Origin: Hyphomicrobiales bacterium
GTDB lineage: Bacteria > Pseudomonadota > Alphaproteobacteria > Rhizobiales > Rhizobiaceae
Assembly: GCA_900473045.1 (NCBI GenBank)
Contig: UCKS01000003.1
Span: 171,098-235,097, forward strand
Length of the DNA: 64,000 nucleotides
Direction of reading: 5' to 3'
The notes beneath the pieces were generated by a model. That model was not told where the DNA came from, did not search any database, and saw nothing but the letters and a program-made list of their open reading frames with translations. The translations under genes and the position numbers were made by a program. Positions 17,403 through 27,805 of the stretch are shown one piece after another; within the stretch, counting starts at the first letter, position 1; every line of letters begins with the position of its first letter.

Positions 17403-18902
17403 TTAGGCTGCCGCGAACGGCACGGCGATGAAGGTCTTCTGATCGCCGCGTTCGATGAGCAGCAGCACCGACTTGCGGCCGGACTTCACTGCATTGGCAA
17501 TCGCCGTCTTCACATCGCTGGCACCAAGAACAGCCTTGTCATTGACGGAGACGATGACATCGCCAGCCTGGATACCGGCGGCGGCGGCCGGCTTGTCCGG
17601 GTTGACCTTGGCAACGACAGCACCGGTGACATTGTCAGGCAGCTTCAGTTCCTGGCGCACATCCGGCGTCAGGTCGGCGAGGGCGACGCCGATGCTTGGC
17701 CCTGTCTGCATCTTGCTGTCGTCCTTGGCAGCGGACGCCTGCTTCTGGTCGCCATCATTGCCACCGACGGTGACGCTGAGGTCAACCGTCTTGCCATCGC
17801 GCCAGACGGTCACGGCTTTCTTTGCGCCCGGTGACAGATCGGCAACCAGCCGCGACAGATCATGCGGAGACTTCACCGCTTCGCTGCCGACGGTCATGAT
17901 GATATCGCCAGTCTTGAGGCCTGCCTGTGCTGCAGGCGTACCCGTATTGACGGCAGCGACCAGTGCGCCTTCAGCCTTGGTCAGGCCGACGGCATCTGCA
18001 ACATCTGCCGTGACCGGCTGGATCTGCACGCCAAGATAACCGTGATCGATCGATCCGCTCTTTTCCAGCCTGGCGACGATCTTCTGCGCCTGATCGGAGG
18101 GAATGGCGAAACCGACACCGACACTACCGCCGTTCGGCGAATAGATCGCGGTGTTGATACCGACAACTTCGCCGGAATGATCGACAAGCGGGCCACCGGA
18201 ATTCCCGTGGTTGATCGGCGCGTCGATCTGGATGAAGTCGTCATAGGGGCCACTGTGCAGATCGCGGCCGCGGGCCGAAACGATACCGGCGGTCACCGTC
18301 GTGCCGATGCCGAAGGGATTACCAATCGCCAATATCTGGTCGCCCAGCTTCAATGCGTCGGAATCGCCCCAGGCGATGGTCGCCAGCGGCTTGCCGGCCG
18401 CGATCTTGAGCACGGCGAGATCGGATTTCGGATCGGCGCCCAAGAGCTTGGCCGGCAGCTCCGTTCCATCATCAAGCGTTACCTTGATGTCGATCGCATT
18501 GTCGATCACATGGTTGTTGGTGACGATGATGCCGTCGCTGCCGACGATGAAGCCGGACCCGAGCGCCATTGCACGTTCACCTTGCTGGTGTTGCGGGCCC
18601 TGCTTGGGCATCGGAATGCCCTGCTGCTCGAAGAACTGGCGAAACTGCTCGTCCATCGGTGAATCATCGCCGCTGTCGCTGACATCGGTTGCCTTCATGG
18701 TCGTGGTAATGGTCACGACCGCCGGCTTGTCGGCAGAGACGACATCGGCAAAGGAGCCATTGGAAACCAGTGGCGCGGTGGCCGGTGCGGATGCGGCCAT
18801 CGCAGGTGTCGAATGGATGGTGAAGGGCAACGCCGCCGCGCCGACCAGGATGGCGGCTCCGACCAGCGCTGCGGCACGGTGAGTCAGGAGAATGTTAGAC
18901 AT
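17403..18902 (-). CDS. degP: DegP/HtrA-type periplasmic serine endoprotease
   Basis: The 499-residue protein has a signal peptide (cleavage near AMAAS, residue 37) and a trypsin-like domain with triad H131 (TNNHVID), D161 (SDLAVLKI) and S235 (HGNSGGPL). Two PDZ domains follow (near 270-350 and 395-490: GVQIQPVTADVADAV and GVALADLTPDV). It degrades and refolds misfolded envelope proteins. The start at 18902 fits the signal peptide and the AGGGTCC-region leader; the frame runs open to 18995. A candidate -10 TATAAT lies on the minus strand at 19072-19067. Confidence 0.93.
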   Translation of the reverse strand: MSNILLTHRAAALVGAAILVGAAALPFTIHSTPAMAASAPATAPLVSNGSFADVVSADKPAVVTITTTMKATDVSDSGDDSPMDEQFRQFFEQQGIPMPKQGPQHQQGERAMALGSGFIVGSDGIIVTNNHVIDNAIDIKVTLDDGTELPAKLLGADPKSDLAVLKIAAGKPLATIAWGDSDALKLGDQILAIGNPFGIGTTVTAGIVSARGRDLHSGPYDDFIQIDAPINHGNSGGPLVDHSGEVVGINTAIYSPNGGSVGVGFAIPSDQAQKIVARLEKSGSIDHGYLGVQIQPVTADVADAVGLTKAEGALVAAVNTGTPAAQAGLKTGDIIMTVGSEAVKSPHDLSRLVADLSPGAKKAVTVWRDGKTVDLSVTVGGNDGDQKQASAAKDDSKMQTGPSIGVALADLTPDVRQELKLPDNVTGAVVAKVNPDKPAAAAGIQAGDVIVSVNDKAVLGASDVKTAIANAVKSGRKSVLLLIERGDQKTFIAVPFAAA

Positions 18903-19196
18903 GACAAAGGGTCCCTTACGAAATCGTTGGGGTGCGGCGTCATGATTCCCTGTGACGGGAACGCGGCGTCGGGTGATCGGCAGCGTTCTTTTCAAGAAGA
19001 AGCTTCAGAGTACCGTCAGTACTGGCGGAAAATACTGAAATCCCAAGAACTACGCTTGAGATGAATATTATAGGTGCTGCGAATATTTACAAATTAAAGG
19101 TTTATTACCGTTTCATTGCAGCCAGTTAATGTTGCGCCGGATCGCGGCGCCATACTTCAAACCAAATGCAGGCGATGCACGATCCAACAGAATGGC
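18903..19196. other. Intergenic region between degP and gltD terminator
   Basis: No gene is seen here. The AT-rich core holds a minus-strand TATAAT (19072-19067), a reasonable degP -10 with an approximately 155-base leader, and a short inverted repeat AGTAC-N5-GTACT (19009-19023) inside that leader. Nothing else is apparent. Confidence 0.35.
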
Positions 19197-19229
19197 AAAC
19201 GCCGCGCACCAGTCCCGTACGCGGCGTTT
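19197..19229 (-). terminator. Hairpin terminator downstream of gltD
   Basis: AAACGCCGCG (19197-19206) and CGCGGCGTTT (19220-19229) form a perfect 10-bp stem with a 13-base loop, 38 bases after the gltD stop on the minus strand. The T-run is just the stem TTT. Confidence 0.6.
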
Positions 19230-19266
19230 CCAATTGGGTTTTGCCCAAGACAGAAGACGGGTTTGA

Positions 19267-20721
19267 CTAACGCGGCAGGACAGTCGAACCCATCAGCGCC
19301 TCATCGATCGCCCGGGCCGCCTGGCGGCCTTCGCGGATCGCCCAGACAACCAGCGACTGACCGCGGCGCACGTCGCCGGCCGCCCAGACCTTGTCGACCG
19401 ATGTGCGGTAGTCCTTGTCATTGGCAGTGACGAAGGAGCCGCCGCGCTTGTCCTTGCCGATGGCCAGCTTGTCGCCCATGTCCTTCAGGACGCTGTCCGT
19501 ACCCGGGCCGCTGAAGCCGATGGCGATGAAGGCGAGATCGGCCTTGATGACGAATTCCGTGCCGGCGATCGGTTTGCGGCGTTCATCGACCTGACAGCAT
19601 TTGACGCCGGTCAGCACACCGTCTTCGCCGACGAATTCGAGCGTCGCCACCTGAAATTCGCGCACCGCACCTTCAGCCTGCGACGACGATGTGCGCATCT
19701 TGGTTGCCCAGAACGGCCAGACGGCGAGCTTGTCTTCCTTTTCCGGCGGCTGCGGGCGGATGTCGAGCTGGGTGACCTTGACGGCGCCCTGGCGGAACGC
19801 CGTGCCGACGCAGTCAGACGCGGTATCGCCACCGCCGACGACGACGATATGCTTGCCACCGGCCAGGATCGGGTCCGACGGCCAGCCGACGCTGTCGATG
19901 TTTTCGCGGCCGACGCGGCGGTTCTGCTGGACGAGATAAGGCATGGCATCGTGGACGCCATGGAACGCGACGCCCGGAATACCGGCATCGCGCGGCGTCT
20001 CCGAGCCGCCGCAATAGAGCACGGCATCATGCTCTTCGATCAGGCTATCCACGCTCTTGTCGACACCGACATTGACACCACAATGGAAAGTGACGCCTTC
20101 ACCGCGCATCTGGTCGACACGGCGGTCGATGAAGTTCTTCTCCATTTTGAAGTCCGGGATACCGTAGCGCAGCAGTCCGCCGGGCTTGGATTCACGTTCA
20201 AACACATGAACCTCGTGACCCGCGCGGGCCAGTTGCTGGGCCGCTGCCATACCGGCCGGGCCAGAGCCGATGATCGCTATTTTCTTGCCGGTCTTGGTGA
20301 CGGCCGGCTGCGGTACGATATAGCCCATTTCATAGGCCTTGTCGGCAATCGCCTGCTCGACGGTCTTGATGGTGACCGGCGCGTCTTCCAGGTTCAGCGT
20401 GCAGGCTTCTTCGCACGGTGCCGGGCAGATGCGGCCGGTGAACTCCGGAAAATTGTTGGTCGAGTGCAGGTTGCGGATCGCCTCGTCCCAGTTGCCGTTA
20501 TAGACCAGATCATTCCAGTCGGGGATCTGGTTGTGCACCGGGCAGCCGGTCGGGCCATGGCAATAGGGGATGCCACAGTCCATGCAGCGCGCCGCCTGTT
20601 TCTGCACTTCCGGTTCCGACATCGGGATTGTGAATTCGCGGAAATGCCGGATGCGGTCCGACGCCGGCTGATACTTCGCCAGCTGCCGGTCGATTTCCAT
20701 GAAGCCTGTGACCTTACCCAT
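19267..20721 (-). CDS. gltD: Glutamate synthase (NADPH) small subunit
   Basis: The 484-residue subunit takes electrons from NADPH through FAD to the large subunit. It has the N-terminal Fe-S cysteines C46, C49, C54, C60 (CMDCGIPYCHGPTGC) and C99, C103, C107 (CPAPCEEAC), an FAD-binding GSGPAG at 152-157 and a second nucleotide site VVVGGGDTASDC. The start at 20721 (MGKVTGFMEIDR) is the family start; the frame extends upstream toward vapC. It lies 30 bases downstream of vapC and belongs to the same directional block as gltB, so its expression probably depends on readthrough of the vapBC insert. Confidence 0.95.
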   Translation of the reverse strand: MGKVTGFMEIDRQLAKYQPASDRIRHFREFTIPMSEPEVQKQAARCMDCGIPYCHGPTGCPVHNQIPDWNDLVYNGNWDEAIRNLHSTNNFPEFTGRICPAPCEEACTLNLEDAPVTIKTVEQAIADKAYEMGYIVPQPAVTKTGKKIAIIGSGPAGMAAAQQLARAGHEVHVFERESKPGGLLRYGIPDFKMEKNFIDRRVDQMRGEGVTFHCGVNVGVDKSVDSLIEEHDAVLYCGGSETPRDAGIPGVAFHGVHDAMPYLVQQNRRVGRENIDSVGWPSDPILAGGKHIVVVGGGDTASDCVGTAFRQGAVKVTQLDIRPQPPEKEDKLAVWPFWATKMRTSSSQAEGAVREFQVATLEFVGEDGVLTGVKCCQVDERRKPIAGTEFVIKADLAFIAIGFSGPGTDSVLKDMGDKLAIGKDKRGGSFVTANDKDYRTSVDKVWAAGDVRRGQSLVVWAIREGRQAARAIDEALMGSTVLPR

Positions 20722-20751
20722 ACCGTGTTCGTCCCTGTGTCTCATCGCCGC

Positions 20752-21147
20752 TCACCGCAGCCAATTTTCAATCTTCAGTCCCGGCACGCGGGAAAATTCG
20801 CTTTCGTTTGCCGTGACCAGCACAGCATCGAGGGCCAATGCATGGGCGGCGATCCACAAATCGTTCGGACCGATGTTCAACCCTTTTCTCAGTGCCAATC
20901 TCACCTCGGCGTATTTCAGATCGCCCGGCATTGTGAACGGCGCAACTTGAAGCCGTTTTGTGACGTTCGACACTTTTTGGGTTAGCTCTTCCGAGCCCCG
21001 TTTTTGAACCCCGTACCAGACTTCCCCGTGAACGATGATGCTTGTGAAAACATTAGCCTCGCCCACCTCCAGCAACTTCTGGAACACTTTTCCCCGCGGC
21101 TCATGGACAATCGCAGAGATCATGTTCGTATCGAGCATGTACCTCAT
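20752..21147 (-). CDS. vapC: VapC toxin, PIN-domain ribonuclease
   Basis: The 131-residue protein is a type II toxin of the VapC/FitB class. It has MLDTNMIS with the first catalytic aspartate, the middle glutamate in IIVHGEVWYGV, and the later acidic pair in GPNDLWIAAHALA and TANESEFSRVPGL. VapC toxins cut tRNA or rRNA when unbound by VapB. Its ATG overlaps the vapB stop (ATGA). The usual C-terminal TNNxxEF motif is here TANESEF, still acidic, so the active site looks complete. It sits between gltB and gltD. Confidence 0.92.
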   Translation of the reverse strand: MRYMLDTNMISAIVHEPRGKVFQKLLEVGEANVFTSIIVHGEVWYGVQKRGSEELTQKVSNVTKRLQVAPFTMPGDLKYAEVRLALRKGLNIGPNDLWIAAHALALDAVLVTANESEFSRVPGLKIENWLR

Positions 21148-21413
21148 GGCAGGTCGATTTCATCCAGCGGCCCAAGATCGCCGTCATCGCCGATAAAATC
21201 GCCACCGCTCCAAGGTTCCGCAGTTTTGAGATAATCGACCAACCCTGACGTTTCCGCCGTCCGGATTAGGACAGAACCATCGGGTTGCTGACTCATGATG
21301 ACGTTCTCACCCGTCAATTCGAACTCTTTTGGAATTCGAATTGCCCGGCTTCTGCCATTCTTGAAGACGCTGACCTTGATGCCGGCATCTTCAATATTCG
21401 AATGCTCATTCAT
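21144..21413 (-). CDS. vapB: VapB antitoxin, AbrB/MazE-type
   Basis: The 89-residue protein has an N-terminal swapped-hairpin DNA-binding domain (IKVSVFKNGRSRAIRIPKEFEL, with VIMSQQPDGSVLIR). An acidic, Trp/Phe-bearing tail follows (EPWSGGDFIGDDGDLGPLDEIDLP) of the kind that blocks the VapC site. The start at 21413 follows GGAGACTGAG. It overlaps vapC by ATGA, the normal antitoxin-first order, and its own operator palindrome lies directly upstream. Confidence 0.9.
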   Translation of the reverse strand: MNEHSNIEDAGIKVSVFKNGRSRAIRIPKEFELTGENVIMSQQPDGSVLIRTAETSGLVDYLKTAEPWSGGDFIGDDGDLGPLDEIDLP

Positions 21414-21427
21414 CTCAGTCTCCAAAA

Positions 21428-21454
21428 TTGTGATATGCCAACGTCATATCACAA
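21428..21454. promoter_or_regulatory. vapBC operator/promoter palindrome
   Basis: TTGTGATATG (21428-21437) and CATATCACAA (21445-21454) form a perfect 10-bp inverted repeat with a 7-base spacer, 14 bases upstream of the vapB start. Position and symmetry fit autoregulation by VapB-VapC. It falls between the gltB stop (21472) and vapB, so the TA pair keeps its own control inside the glt operon. Confidence 0.75.
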
Positions 21455-21471
21455 CTATCCTGCGCTCTCAA

Positions 21472-24400
21472 TCACTCTGCCGCAATGCCCATCCGCATGC
21501 GCTCCATTTCCTCAAGCGCACGCCGGTATTCGATCGGCATGACCTTGCGGAATTTCGGCCGGAATTCGACCCAGTGGTCGAGGATTTCCTTGGCGCGCGG
21601 CGAGCCTGTGTAGTGCAGATGATTGGAGATCAGCTGGTAGAGCCGCTCGTCATCATGGCGTGTCATGTCGCCGGCGACATCGACCATGCCCTTGTGCATG
21701 AGGTCGCCGCCGTGATGATGCAGCTTCTCCAGCATGTCGTCCTCTTCTGGAACCGGCTCGAGTTCGACCATCGCCATGTTGCAGCGTTTCGGGAAATCGT
21801 CGCTTTCGTCCAGCACATAGGCGACACCACCCGACATGCCGGCTGCGAAATTGCGGCCGGTCTCGCCGAGCACCACGACCACACCACCGGTCATGTATTC
21901 GCAGCCATGGTCGCCCACGCCCTCGACCACCGCGATGGCACCGGAGTTGCGCACGGCAAACCGTTCGCCTGCGACACCATTGAAGTAGCACTCACCCGAG
22001 ATCGCACCATAGAGCACGGTATTGCCGACGATGATCGACTTGGCCGCGACGATCTTGGAGTTTTCCGGCGGACGCACGACGATGCGGCCACCTGAAAGAC
22101 CCTTACCGACATAGTCGTTGCCGTCGCCGATCAGCTCGAACGTGATGCCGTTCGCCAGGAACGCGCCGAACGACTGTCCCGCAGTCCCGGTGAGCTTCAC
22201 TGAAATCGTGTCGTCCTTCAGCCCCTTGTGACGGTAGCGCTTGGCGACTTCGCCCGACAGCATCGCACCGGTCGAACGGTCGACGTTCTTGATATCGACC
22301 GCGATCGTGACGGGCGTCTTCGATTCCAGCGCCGGCATCGCCGCCGCAATCAGCTTGCGGTCGAGGATGTCGTGGATCGGGTGGTTCTGCCTTTCGGTCC
22401 AGTAGGTCTTTTCCTTCGGCGCATCGACCTTGTGGAAGATGCGGGAGAAGTCGAGACCGTTGGCCTTCCAGTGCGAGATCATCGCATCCTTTTCCAGCAG
22501 TTCGGAAAGGCCGATAACCTCGTCGAACCTGGCAAAGCCGAGCGACGCGAGGATTTCGCGCACTTCTTCCGCGACAAAAAAGAAGTAGTTGACCACATGC
22601 TCAGGCGCCCCCTTGAAGCGCTTGCGCAGGACCGGGTCCTGCGTTGCCACGCCCACCGGACAGGTGTTCAAGTGGCATTTGCGCATCATGATGCAGCCGG
22701 CGGCAATCAGCGGCGCCGTCGAGAAGCCGAATTCGTCGGCACCGAGCAGCGCACCGACGATCACATCGCGGCCGGTCTTCAGGCCGCCATCGACCTGCAG
22801 GGCGATACGCGAACGCAGGCCGTTCAGCACCAGCGTCTGATGGGTTTCGGCAAGGCCGATTTCCCAAGGGGATCCAGCATGCTTCAGCGAGGTCAGCGGC
22901 GACGCACCGGTGCCGCCGTCATAGCCGGAGACGGTGATGTGATCGGCGCGGGCCTTGGCCACACCGGCCGCAACCGTGCCGACGCCAACTTCCGAGACCA
23001 GCTTGACGGAGATATCGGCTTCCGGATTGACATTCTTCAGGTCGTAGATCAGCTGTGCCAGATCTTCGATCGAATAGATGTCATGGTGCGGCGGCGGCGA
23101 GATCAGGCCGACGCCCGGTGTCGAATGACGGGTCTTGGCGACCGTCGCATCGACCTTGTGGCCGGGCAACTGACCGCCTTCGCCGGGCTTTGCCCCCTGC
23201 GCCACCTTGATCTGCAGCATATCGGCATTGACCAGATACTCGGTCGTGACACCGAAACGGCCGGAGGCGATCTGCTTGATCGCCGAGCGTTCCGGATTGC
23301 GCGAGCCGTCATGGAGCGGCAGGTAACGGTCGGCTTCTTCGCCGCCCTCGCCGGTGTTCGACTTGCCGCCGATGCTGTTCATGGCGATGGCCAGCGTCGT
23401 ATGGGCTTCGCGCGAGATCGATCCGAACGACATGGCGCCGGTCGAAAACCGCTTGACGATATCCACGGCCGGCTCGACCTCGTCGATCGGGATCGGCTTG
23501 CGGCCGATGGCTTCCGCGCCCTTGATCGAAAACAGGCCGCGAATGGTGTTCATCCGCAGGGCTGCGCCATTCACCATCTCGGCGAATTCGCGGTAGCGAT
23601 CCTCGGCGTTGCCGCGCACGGCATGCTGCAGCGAGGCAACCGCGTCCGGCGACCAGGCATGGCCTTCGCCGCGCATGCGATAAGCATATTCGCCACCGAT
23701 ATCGAGCGTGTTCTTCAACAGCGGATCGGCACCGAAGGCCGCCTGATGGCGGTTGAAGGTTTCCTTGGCGATCTCTTCGAGGCCGATGCCTTCGATCTGC
23801 GTTGCCGTGCCGAAGAAATACCGGTCGATCAGTTCGGAATTCAGGCCGATCGCATCGAAGATCTGGCCGCCGCAATAGGACTGGTAGGTCGAGATGCCCA
23901 TCTTGGACATGACCTTGAGGATGCCCTTGCCGACTGCCTTGATGTAGCGATAGACGACTTCGCTGCCGTCGACTTCCTTCGGGAATTCGCCGCGCTTGTG
24001 CATGTCGGTCAGCGTGTCGAAGGCAAGATATGGGTTGATCGCCTCGGCGCCATAGCCTGCGAGCAGGCAGAAATGGTGGACTTCGCGCGGCTCGCCGGTC
24101 TCCACCACGAGGCCGACGGAAGTGCGAAGCCCCTTGCGGATCAGGTGATGGTGGACGGCAGCGGTTGCCAGCAGCGCCGGGATTGCCATGCGGTCCGGGC
24201 CGATCTGGCGGTCGGAAAGCACGATGATGTTGTAGCCGCCCTTGACGGCCGCTTCGGCCCGCTCGCACAGCCGGTCGAGAATTTCCGGCATGCCTTCGGC
24301 ACCGCGCGTCACGTCATAGGTGAAGTCGAGCGTCTTGGTGTCGAAACGGTCTTCGGTATGACCGATCGAGCGGATCTTTTCGAGATCGCCATTGGTCAGG

Positions 24401-26193
24401 ATCGGCTGGCGCACTTCCATGCGCTTGGCATGGGCCATGCCGGCATGGTCGAGCAGGTTCGGGCGCGGACCGATGAACGAGACGAGGCTCATCACCAGTT
24501 CTTCGCGGATCGGGTCGATCGGCGGGTTGGTGACCTGCGCGAAGTTCTGCTTGAAATAGGTATAGAGCAGCTTGGTCTTGTCCGACATCGCCGAGATCGG
24601 GGTATCGGTGCCCATCGAGCCGATGGCTTCCTGACCGGTCGTTGCCATCGGCGACATCAGGATCTTGGTGTCTTCCAGGGTATAGCCGAACGCCTGCTGA
24701 CGATCGAGCAGCGACACGTCGCGGCGCAGCGCCCGGGGCTCGACCGGCTTCAGGTCTTCGAGAATGAGCTGGGTATTGTCCAGCCACTGGCGATAAGGGT
24801 GCTGGTTGGCAAGGGTCGACTTCAGCTCCTCGTCGGAGATGATCCGGCCCTCTTCCATATCGATAAGCAGCATCTTGCCCGGCTGCAGACGCCACTTCTT
24901 GATGATGCTCTCTTCCTTCACCGGCAGCGTGCCGGCCTCGGAGGCGAGGATGACGCGGTCGTCGTCGGTGACGAGGTAACGCGCCGGACGCAGGCCGTTG
25001 CGGTCGAGCGTTGCGCCGATCTGCTTGCCATCGGTAAAGCAGACGGCGGCGGGGCCATCCCACGGCTCCATCAACGCGGCGTGATACTCGTAGAATGCCT
25101 TGCGCTCGGGCGCCATCAACTGGTTGCCGGCCCAGGCTTCCGGGATCAGCATCATCACGGCATGCGACAGCGGATAGCCGCCCTGCACGAGGAATTCGAG
25201 CGCATTATCGAAACAGGCGGTGTCCGACTGTCCTTCATAGGAAATCGGCCAGAGCTTGGAGATATCTTCGCCGAACAGCGGCGAGGACACCGACGCCTGA
25301 CGTGCGGCCATCCAGTTGACGTTGGCGCGCAGCGTGTTGATTTCGCCGTTATGGGCAACCATGCGGTAGGGATGCGCCAGCTTCCACGACGGAAAGGTGT
25401 TGGTCGAGAAGCGCTGGTGCACGAGGGCGACAGCCGATTCAAAGCGCGGATCGGCCAGATCCTTGAAATAGGCGGCCACCTGATAGGCCAGGAACATGCC
25501 CTTGTAGACAATGGTCTTGGTCGACAGCGACACCGGATAAAAACCGGTCTCGGCACCTTCGAAAGCATCGTAGATGCGGTTGGAGATGACCTTGCGCAGC
25601 GTGAACAAGCGACGTTCGAACTCGGCATTGGTCGCAGCATCGCGACCGGCACCGATGAAGACCTGCACGTGGTGTGGCTCGGTCGCAGCGATGTGCGGCG
25701 CCTTGGACAGCGATTCATTATCGACAGGCACTTCGCGGAAACCAAGCAGCGTCTGGCCTTCTTCCGCCACGACCTCGGTGATCACCTGCTTGAAATGGGC
25801 GATCTGTGCCTCGTCCTGCGGCATGAACAGGTAGCCGACGGCATATTCGCCGGCCTTCGGCAGGATGACGCCCTGCAGCGCCATTTCCTCGCGGAAGAAT
25901 CGATCGGGGATCTGCACCAGAATGCCCGCGCCATCGCCCATCAGCGGATCGGCGCCGACAGCGCCGCGATGCGTCAGGTTTTCCAGGATGAACAGGCCAT
26001 CCTTGACGATCTGGTGGGACTTCTGGCCTTTCATATGGGCGACGAAGCCGACACCGCAGGCGTCATGTTCGTTGCGCGGGTCATAAAGACCCTGTTTTTT
26101 CGGCAAGCCCGGAAATGCGGTATTTTTCTCAACCGTCGCCGTTTGGCGCGCAGTGTTGAGACCAGTTACGGTGGATGGCGTAAAGTCCGTCAT
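21472..26193 (-). CDS. gltB: Glutamate synthase (NADPH) large subunit
   Basis: The 1573-residue subunit converts glutamine plus 2-oxoglutarate into two glutamates. An N-terminal propeptide of 45 residues precedes C46 ([10 protein letters not shown]), the class II amidotransferase nucleophile. The central domain, the FMN/Fe-S synthase domain ([18 protein letters not shown], then [12 protein letters not shown] with CHLNTCPVG) and the C-terminal beta-helix ([24 protein letters not shown]) follow. The start at 26193 has an ideal AGGAGGG site. gltD is separated from it by vapBC. Two palindromes upstream at 26468-26496 and 26542-26565 may regulate it. Confidence 0.97.
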   Translation of the reverse strand: MTDFTPSTVTGLNTARQTATVEKNTAFPGLPKKQGLYDPRNEHDACGVGFVAHMKGQKSHQIVKDGLFILENLTHRGAVGADPLMGDGAGILVQIPDRFFREEMALQGVILPKAGEYAVGYLFMPQDEAQIAHFKQVITEVVAEEGQTLLGFREVPVDNESLSKAPHIAATEPHHVQVFIGAGRDAATNAEFERRLFTLRKVISNRIYDAFEGAETGFYPVSLSTKTIVYKGMFLAYQVAAYFKDLADPRFESAVALVHQRFSTNTFPSWKLAHPYRMVAHNGEINTLRANVNWMAARQASVSSPLFGEDISKLWPISYEGQSDTACFDNALEFLVQGGYPLSHAVMMLIPEAWAGNQLMAPERKAFYEYHAALMEPWDGPAAVCFTDGKQIGATLDRNGLRPARYLVTDDDRVILASEAGTLPVKEESIIKKWRLQPGKMLLIDMEEGRIISDEELKSTLANQHPYRQWLDNTQLILEDLKPVEPRALRRDVSLLDRQQAFGYTLEDTKILMSPMATTGQEAIGSMGTDTPISAMSDKTKLLYTYFKQNFAQVTNPPIDPIREELVMSLVSFIGPRPNLLDHAGMAHAKRMEVRQPILTNGDLEKIRSIGHTEDRFDTKTLDFTYDVTRGAEGMPEILDRLCERAEAAVKGGYNIIVLSDRQIGPDRMAIPALLATAAVHHHLIRKGLRTSVGLVVETGEPREVHHFCLLAGYGAEAINPYLAFDTLTDMHKRGEFPKEVDGSEVVYRYIKAVGKGILKVMSKMGISTYQSYCGGQIFDAIGLNSELIDRYFFGTATQIEGIGLEEIAKETFNRHQAAFGADPLLKNTLDIGGEYAYRMRGEGHAWSPDAVASLQHAVRGNAEDRYREFAEMVNGAALRMNTIRGLFSIKGAEAIGRKPIPIDEVEPAVDIVKRFSTGAMSFGSISREAHTTLAIAMNSIGGKSNTGEGGEEADRYLPLHDGSRNPERSAIKQIASGRFGVTTEYLVNADMLQIKVAQGAKPGEGGQLPGHKVDATVAKTRHSTPGVGLISPPPHHDIYSIEDLAQLIYDLKNVNPEADISVKLVSEVGVGTVAAGVAKARADHITVSGYDGGTGASPLTSLKHAGSPWEIGLAETHQTLVLNGLRSRIALQVDGGLKTGRDVIVGALLGADEFGFSTAPLIAAGCIMMRKCHLNTCPVGVATQDPVLRKRFKGAPEHVVNYFFFVAEEVREILASLGFARFDEVIGLSELLEKDAMISHWKANGLDFSRIFHKVDAPKEKTYWTERQNHPIHDILDRKLIAAAMPALESKTPVTIAVDIKNVDRSTGAMLSGEVAKRYRHKGLKDDTISVKLTGTAGQSFGAFLANGITFELIGDGNDYVGKGLSGGRIVVRPPENSKIVAAKSIIVGNTVLYGAISGECYFNGVAGERFAVRNSGAIAVVEGVGDHGCEYMTGGVVVVLGETGRNFAAGMSGGVAYVLDESDDFPKRCNMAMVELEPVPEEDDMLEKLHHHGGDLMHKGMVDVAGDMTRHDDERLYQLISNHLHYTGSPRAKEILDHWVEFRPKFRKVMPIEYRRALEEMERMRMGIAAE

Positions 26194-26467
26194 CGTCTTC
26201 CCTCCTGTTAACCCGGCTAAGACCGGATATTTCCGCAATCCAGGCAGGCTTTTGCGGGCAAGAGTCCCGTTGAAGCCGGCACCGGCATTATCGTTGCATG
26301 ATCCTGATCCGGTCGCAAATGAAGCATGGACTGCATCCGGCACAGAGTGCTCGCGACCATCGCGATTGTCCCGCCGGCCCGGACAAGAAAGCGTCCGGCG
26401 CGGTCAACAATCGTCAGCCGGTCGCCGCGTCACGCGGGCTTTCCGGCATCCTTCCGGTCTTGAGACC

Positions 26468-26496
26468 GAAATAGGACAGTCATACTGTCCTATTTC
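26468..26496. promoter_or_regulatory. Perfect 13-bp inverted repeat in the gltB-ltaE intergenic region
   Basis: GAAATAGGACAGT (26468-26480) and ACTGTCCTATTTC (26484-26496) are perfect inverted arms around CAT. On the plus strand, TTGAGA and TACTGT at 17-base spacing flank or overlap it, so it could be an operator on a promoter toward ltaE; it also lies about 275 bases upstream of gltB. Dyads like this are typical of TetR, MarR or HxlR dimers; the regulator is unknown. Confidence 0.65.
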
Positions 26497-26541
26497 ATAG
26501 GTTCTATGCCAGAAAGCACCCTCCTCTGCAAGACCACTAAT

Positions 26542-26565
26542 GCAAAATATTCGACCCTATTTTGC
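26542..26565. promoter_or_regulatory. Second palindrome in the gltB-ltaE intergenic region
   Basis: GCAAAATA (26542-26549) and TATTTTGC (26558-26565) form a perfect 8-bp repeat with an 8-base spacer, 46 bases beyond the first palindrome. The arms differ in sequence from the first, so a second regulator is likely. The rest of the 565-base gap is AT-rich from 26570 to 26660 and holds no gene. Confidence 0.5.
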
Positions 26566-26758
26566 CGAACATTGCGGTTAATTTCACGTTTTTGTAATTT
26601 TATTTCGCCAATCTCTGCTTTTCTTCAATTTGGTTTCAAACTGGTCTGATATTGTCCCTATCTCGCCTTGCCTGGATTGATTGCGGCGTCGGCATCCGTA
26701 TGGTCTCCTCTGGCCATTCAATTCGGGGCGAATTTGCCCGAAACAGCAGGATCACATC

Positions 26759-27805
26759 ATGATTTTCTCATCCGACAACTGGGCGGGCGCCCATCCCGTG
26801 ATTGCCGAAAGCCTCGTCAAGGCCGCTGGCGGCTTTGCGCCGGCCTATGGCACGGGCGATCTTGACAAGAAGGTCGAGAAGGCACTATCGGACGTGTTCG
26901 AGCGCGAGGTCGCCGTATTCTTCGTCGCCACCGGAACCGCCGCCAACGCGCTGGCGCTGGCCAGCACCAATCGTCCGGGCGGTCACGTGCTCTGCCACCG
27001 CGAAGCGCATGTGAGCGCCGATGAATGCGGCGCGCCGGAATTCTTCTCGCATGGCGCCAAACTTGCCCTGGTCGATGGACCCAATGGCAAGATGGACCCA
27101 AGCCGGTTGGAGAAGGAAATCCAGCGCACCCGTGGCGGCGGCGTCCATGGCGGCCAGCCGATGGCCATCACCATGACGCAGGCGACAGAAGCCGGCACCG
27201 TCTACAGCCTTGCCGAAATCGACGCGATCGCCGCCATCGCCAGGTCGTCCAAGCTGCCTTTGCATATGGACGGCGCCCGGTTCGCCAATGCGTTGGTGAC
27301 ACTGGATACGACACCGGCCGAAATGACCTGGAAACGCGGCATCGATATGCTCTCCTTCGGCGGCACCAAGAATGGCTGCTGGTGCGCCGAGGCGCTGATC
27401 CTGTTCGACACAACCAAGGCCGAGGAGATGGGCTACCTGCGCAAACGCTCCGCCCAGTTGTTCTCGAAGTCCCGCTTCATCGCCGCCCAGTTTGATGCCT
27501 ATCTCGAAGGCGGCCTCTGGCTCGACCTCGCCCACCATGCCAACGGCATGGCAAACCGGCTGGCCGCAGGTATCGCAGGCTCAAACAGCACGCGGCTCGC
27601 CTGGCCGAGCGGCTCCAACGAACTGTTCGTCGTTCTCGAAAAAGAGACTGCGGCAAAGCTCAAAGCCGATGGTGCCGTCTTCTACGACTGGCCGGTACCG
27701 CACACGCTGTCGGACTCCGTTGCCGAGAATGAAGGCCTCTACCGCCTGGTCACCAGCTTCGCAACGACACCCGATGATGTCGACCAGTTCCTCAAAGCCC
27801 TCTGA
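26759..27805 (+). CDS. ltaE: Low-specificity L-threonine aldolase
   Basis: The 348-residue PLP enzyme cleaves L-threonine or allo-threonine to glycine and acetaldehyde. It has FFVATGTAANALAL, LCHREAHVSADECGAPEFFS and LPLHMDGARFANAL for the PLP pocket. The PLP lysine sits in LSFGGTKNGCWCAEA. ATG at 26759 follows the sequence CAGGATCACATC. It is convergent with the LysR gene, with stop codons touching (27805/27806). The long upstream intergenic region with two palindromes is shared with gltB. Confidence 0.92.
   Translation: MIFSSDNWAGAHPVIAESLVKAAGGFAPAYGTGDLDKKVEKALSDVFEREVAVFFVATGTAANALALASTNRPGGHVLCHREAHVSADECGAPEFFSHGAKLALVDGPNGKMDPSRLEKEIQRTRGGGVHGGQPMAITMTQATEAGTVYSLAEIDAIAAIARSSKLPLHMDGARFANALVTLDTTPAEMTWKRGIDMLSFGGTKNGCWCAEALILFDTTKAEEMGYLRKRSAQLFSKSRFIAAQFDAYLEGGLWLDLAHHANGMANRLAAGIAGSNSTRLAWPSGSNELFVVLEKETAAKLKADGAVFYDWPVPHTLSDSVAENEGLYRLVTSFATTPDDVDQFLKAL

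Noticed and set aside
22228..26211. Open frame of 1327 codons on the plus strand opposite gltB
   Set aside because: It lies wholly antisense to gltB, has no recognisable domains, and long antisense frames are expected from the GC-rich codon pattern.
26700..26758. Extended ltaE reading frame starting at 26681
   Set aside because: The extra residues are not part of the aldolase family; ATG 26759 gives the conserved N terminus.
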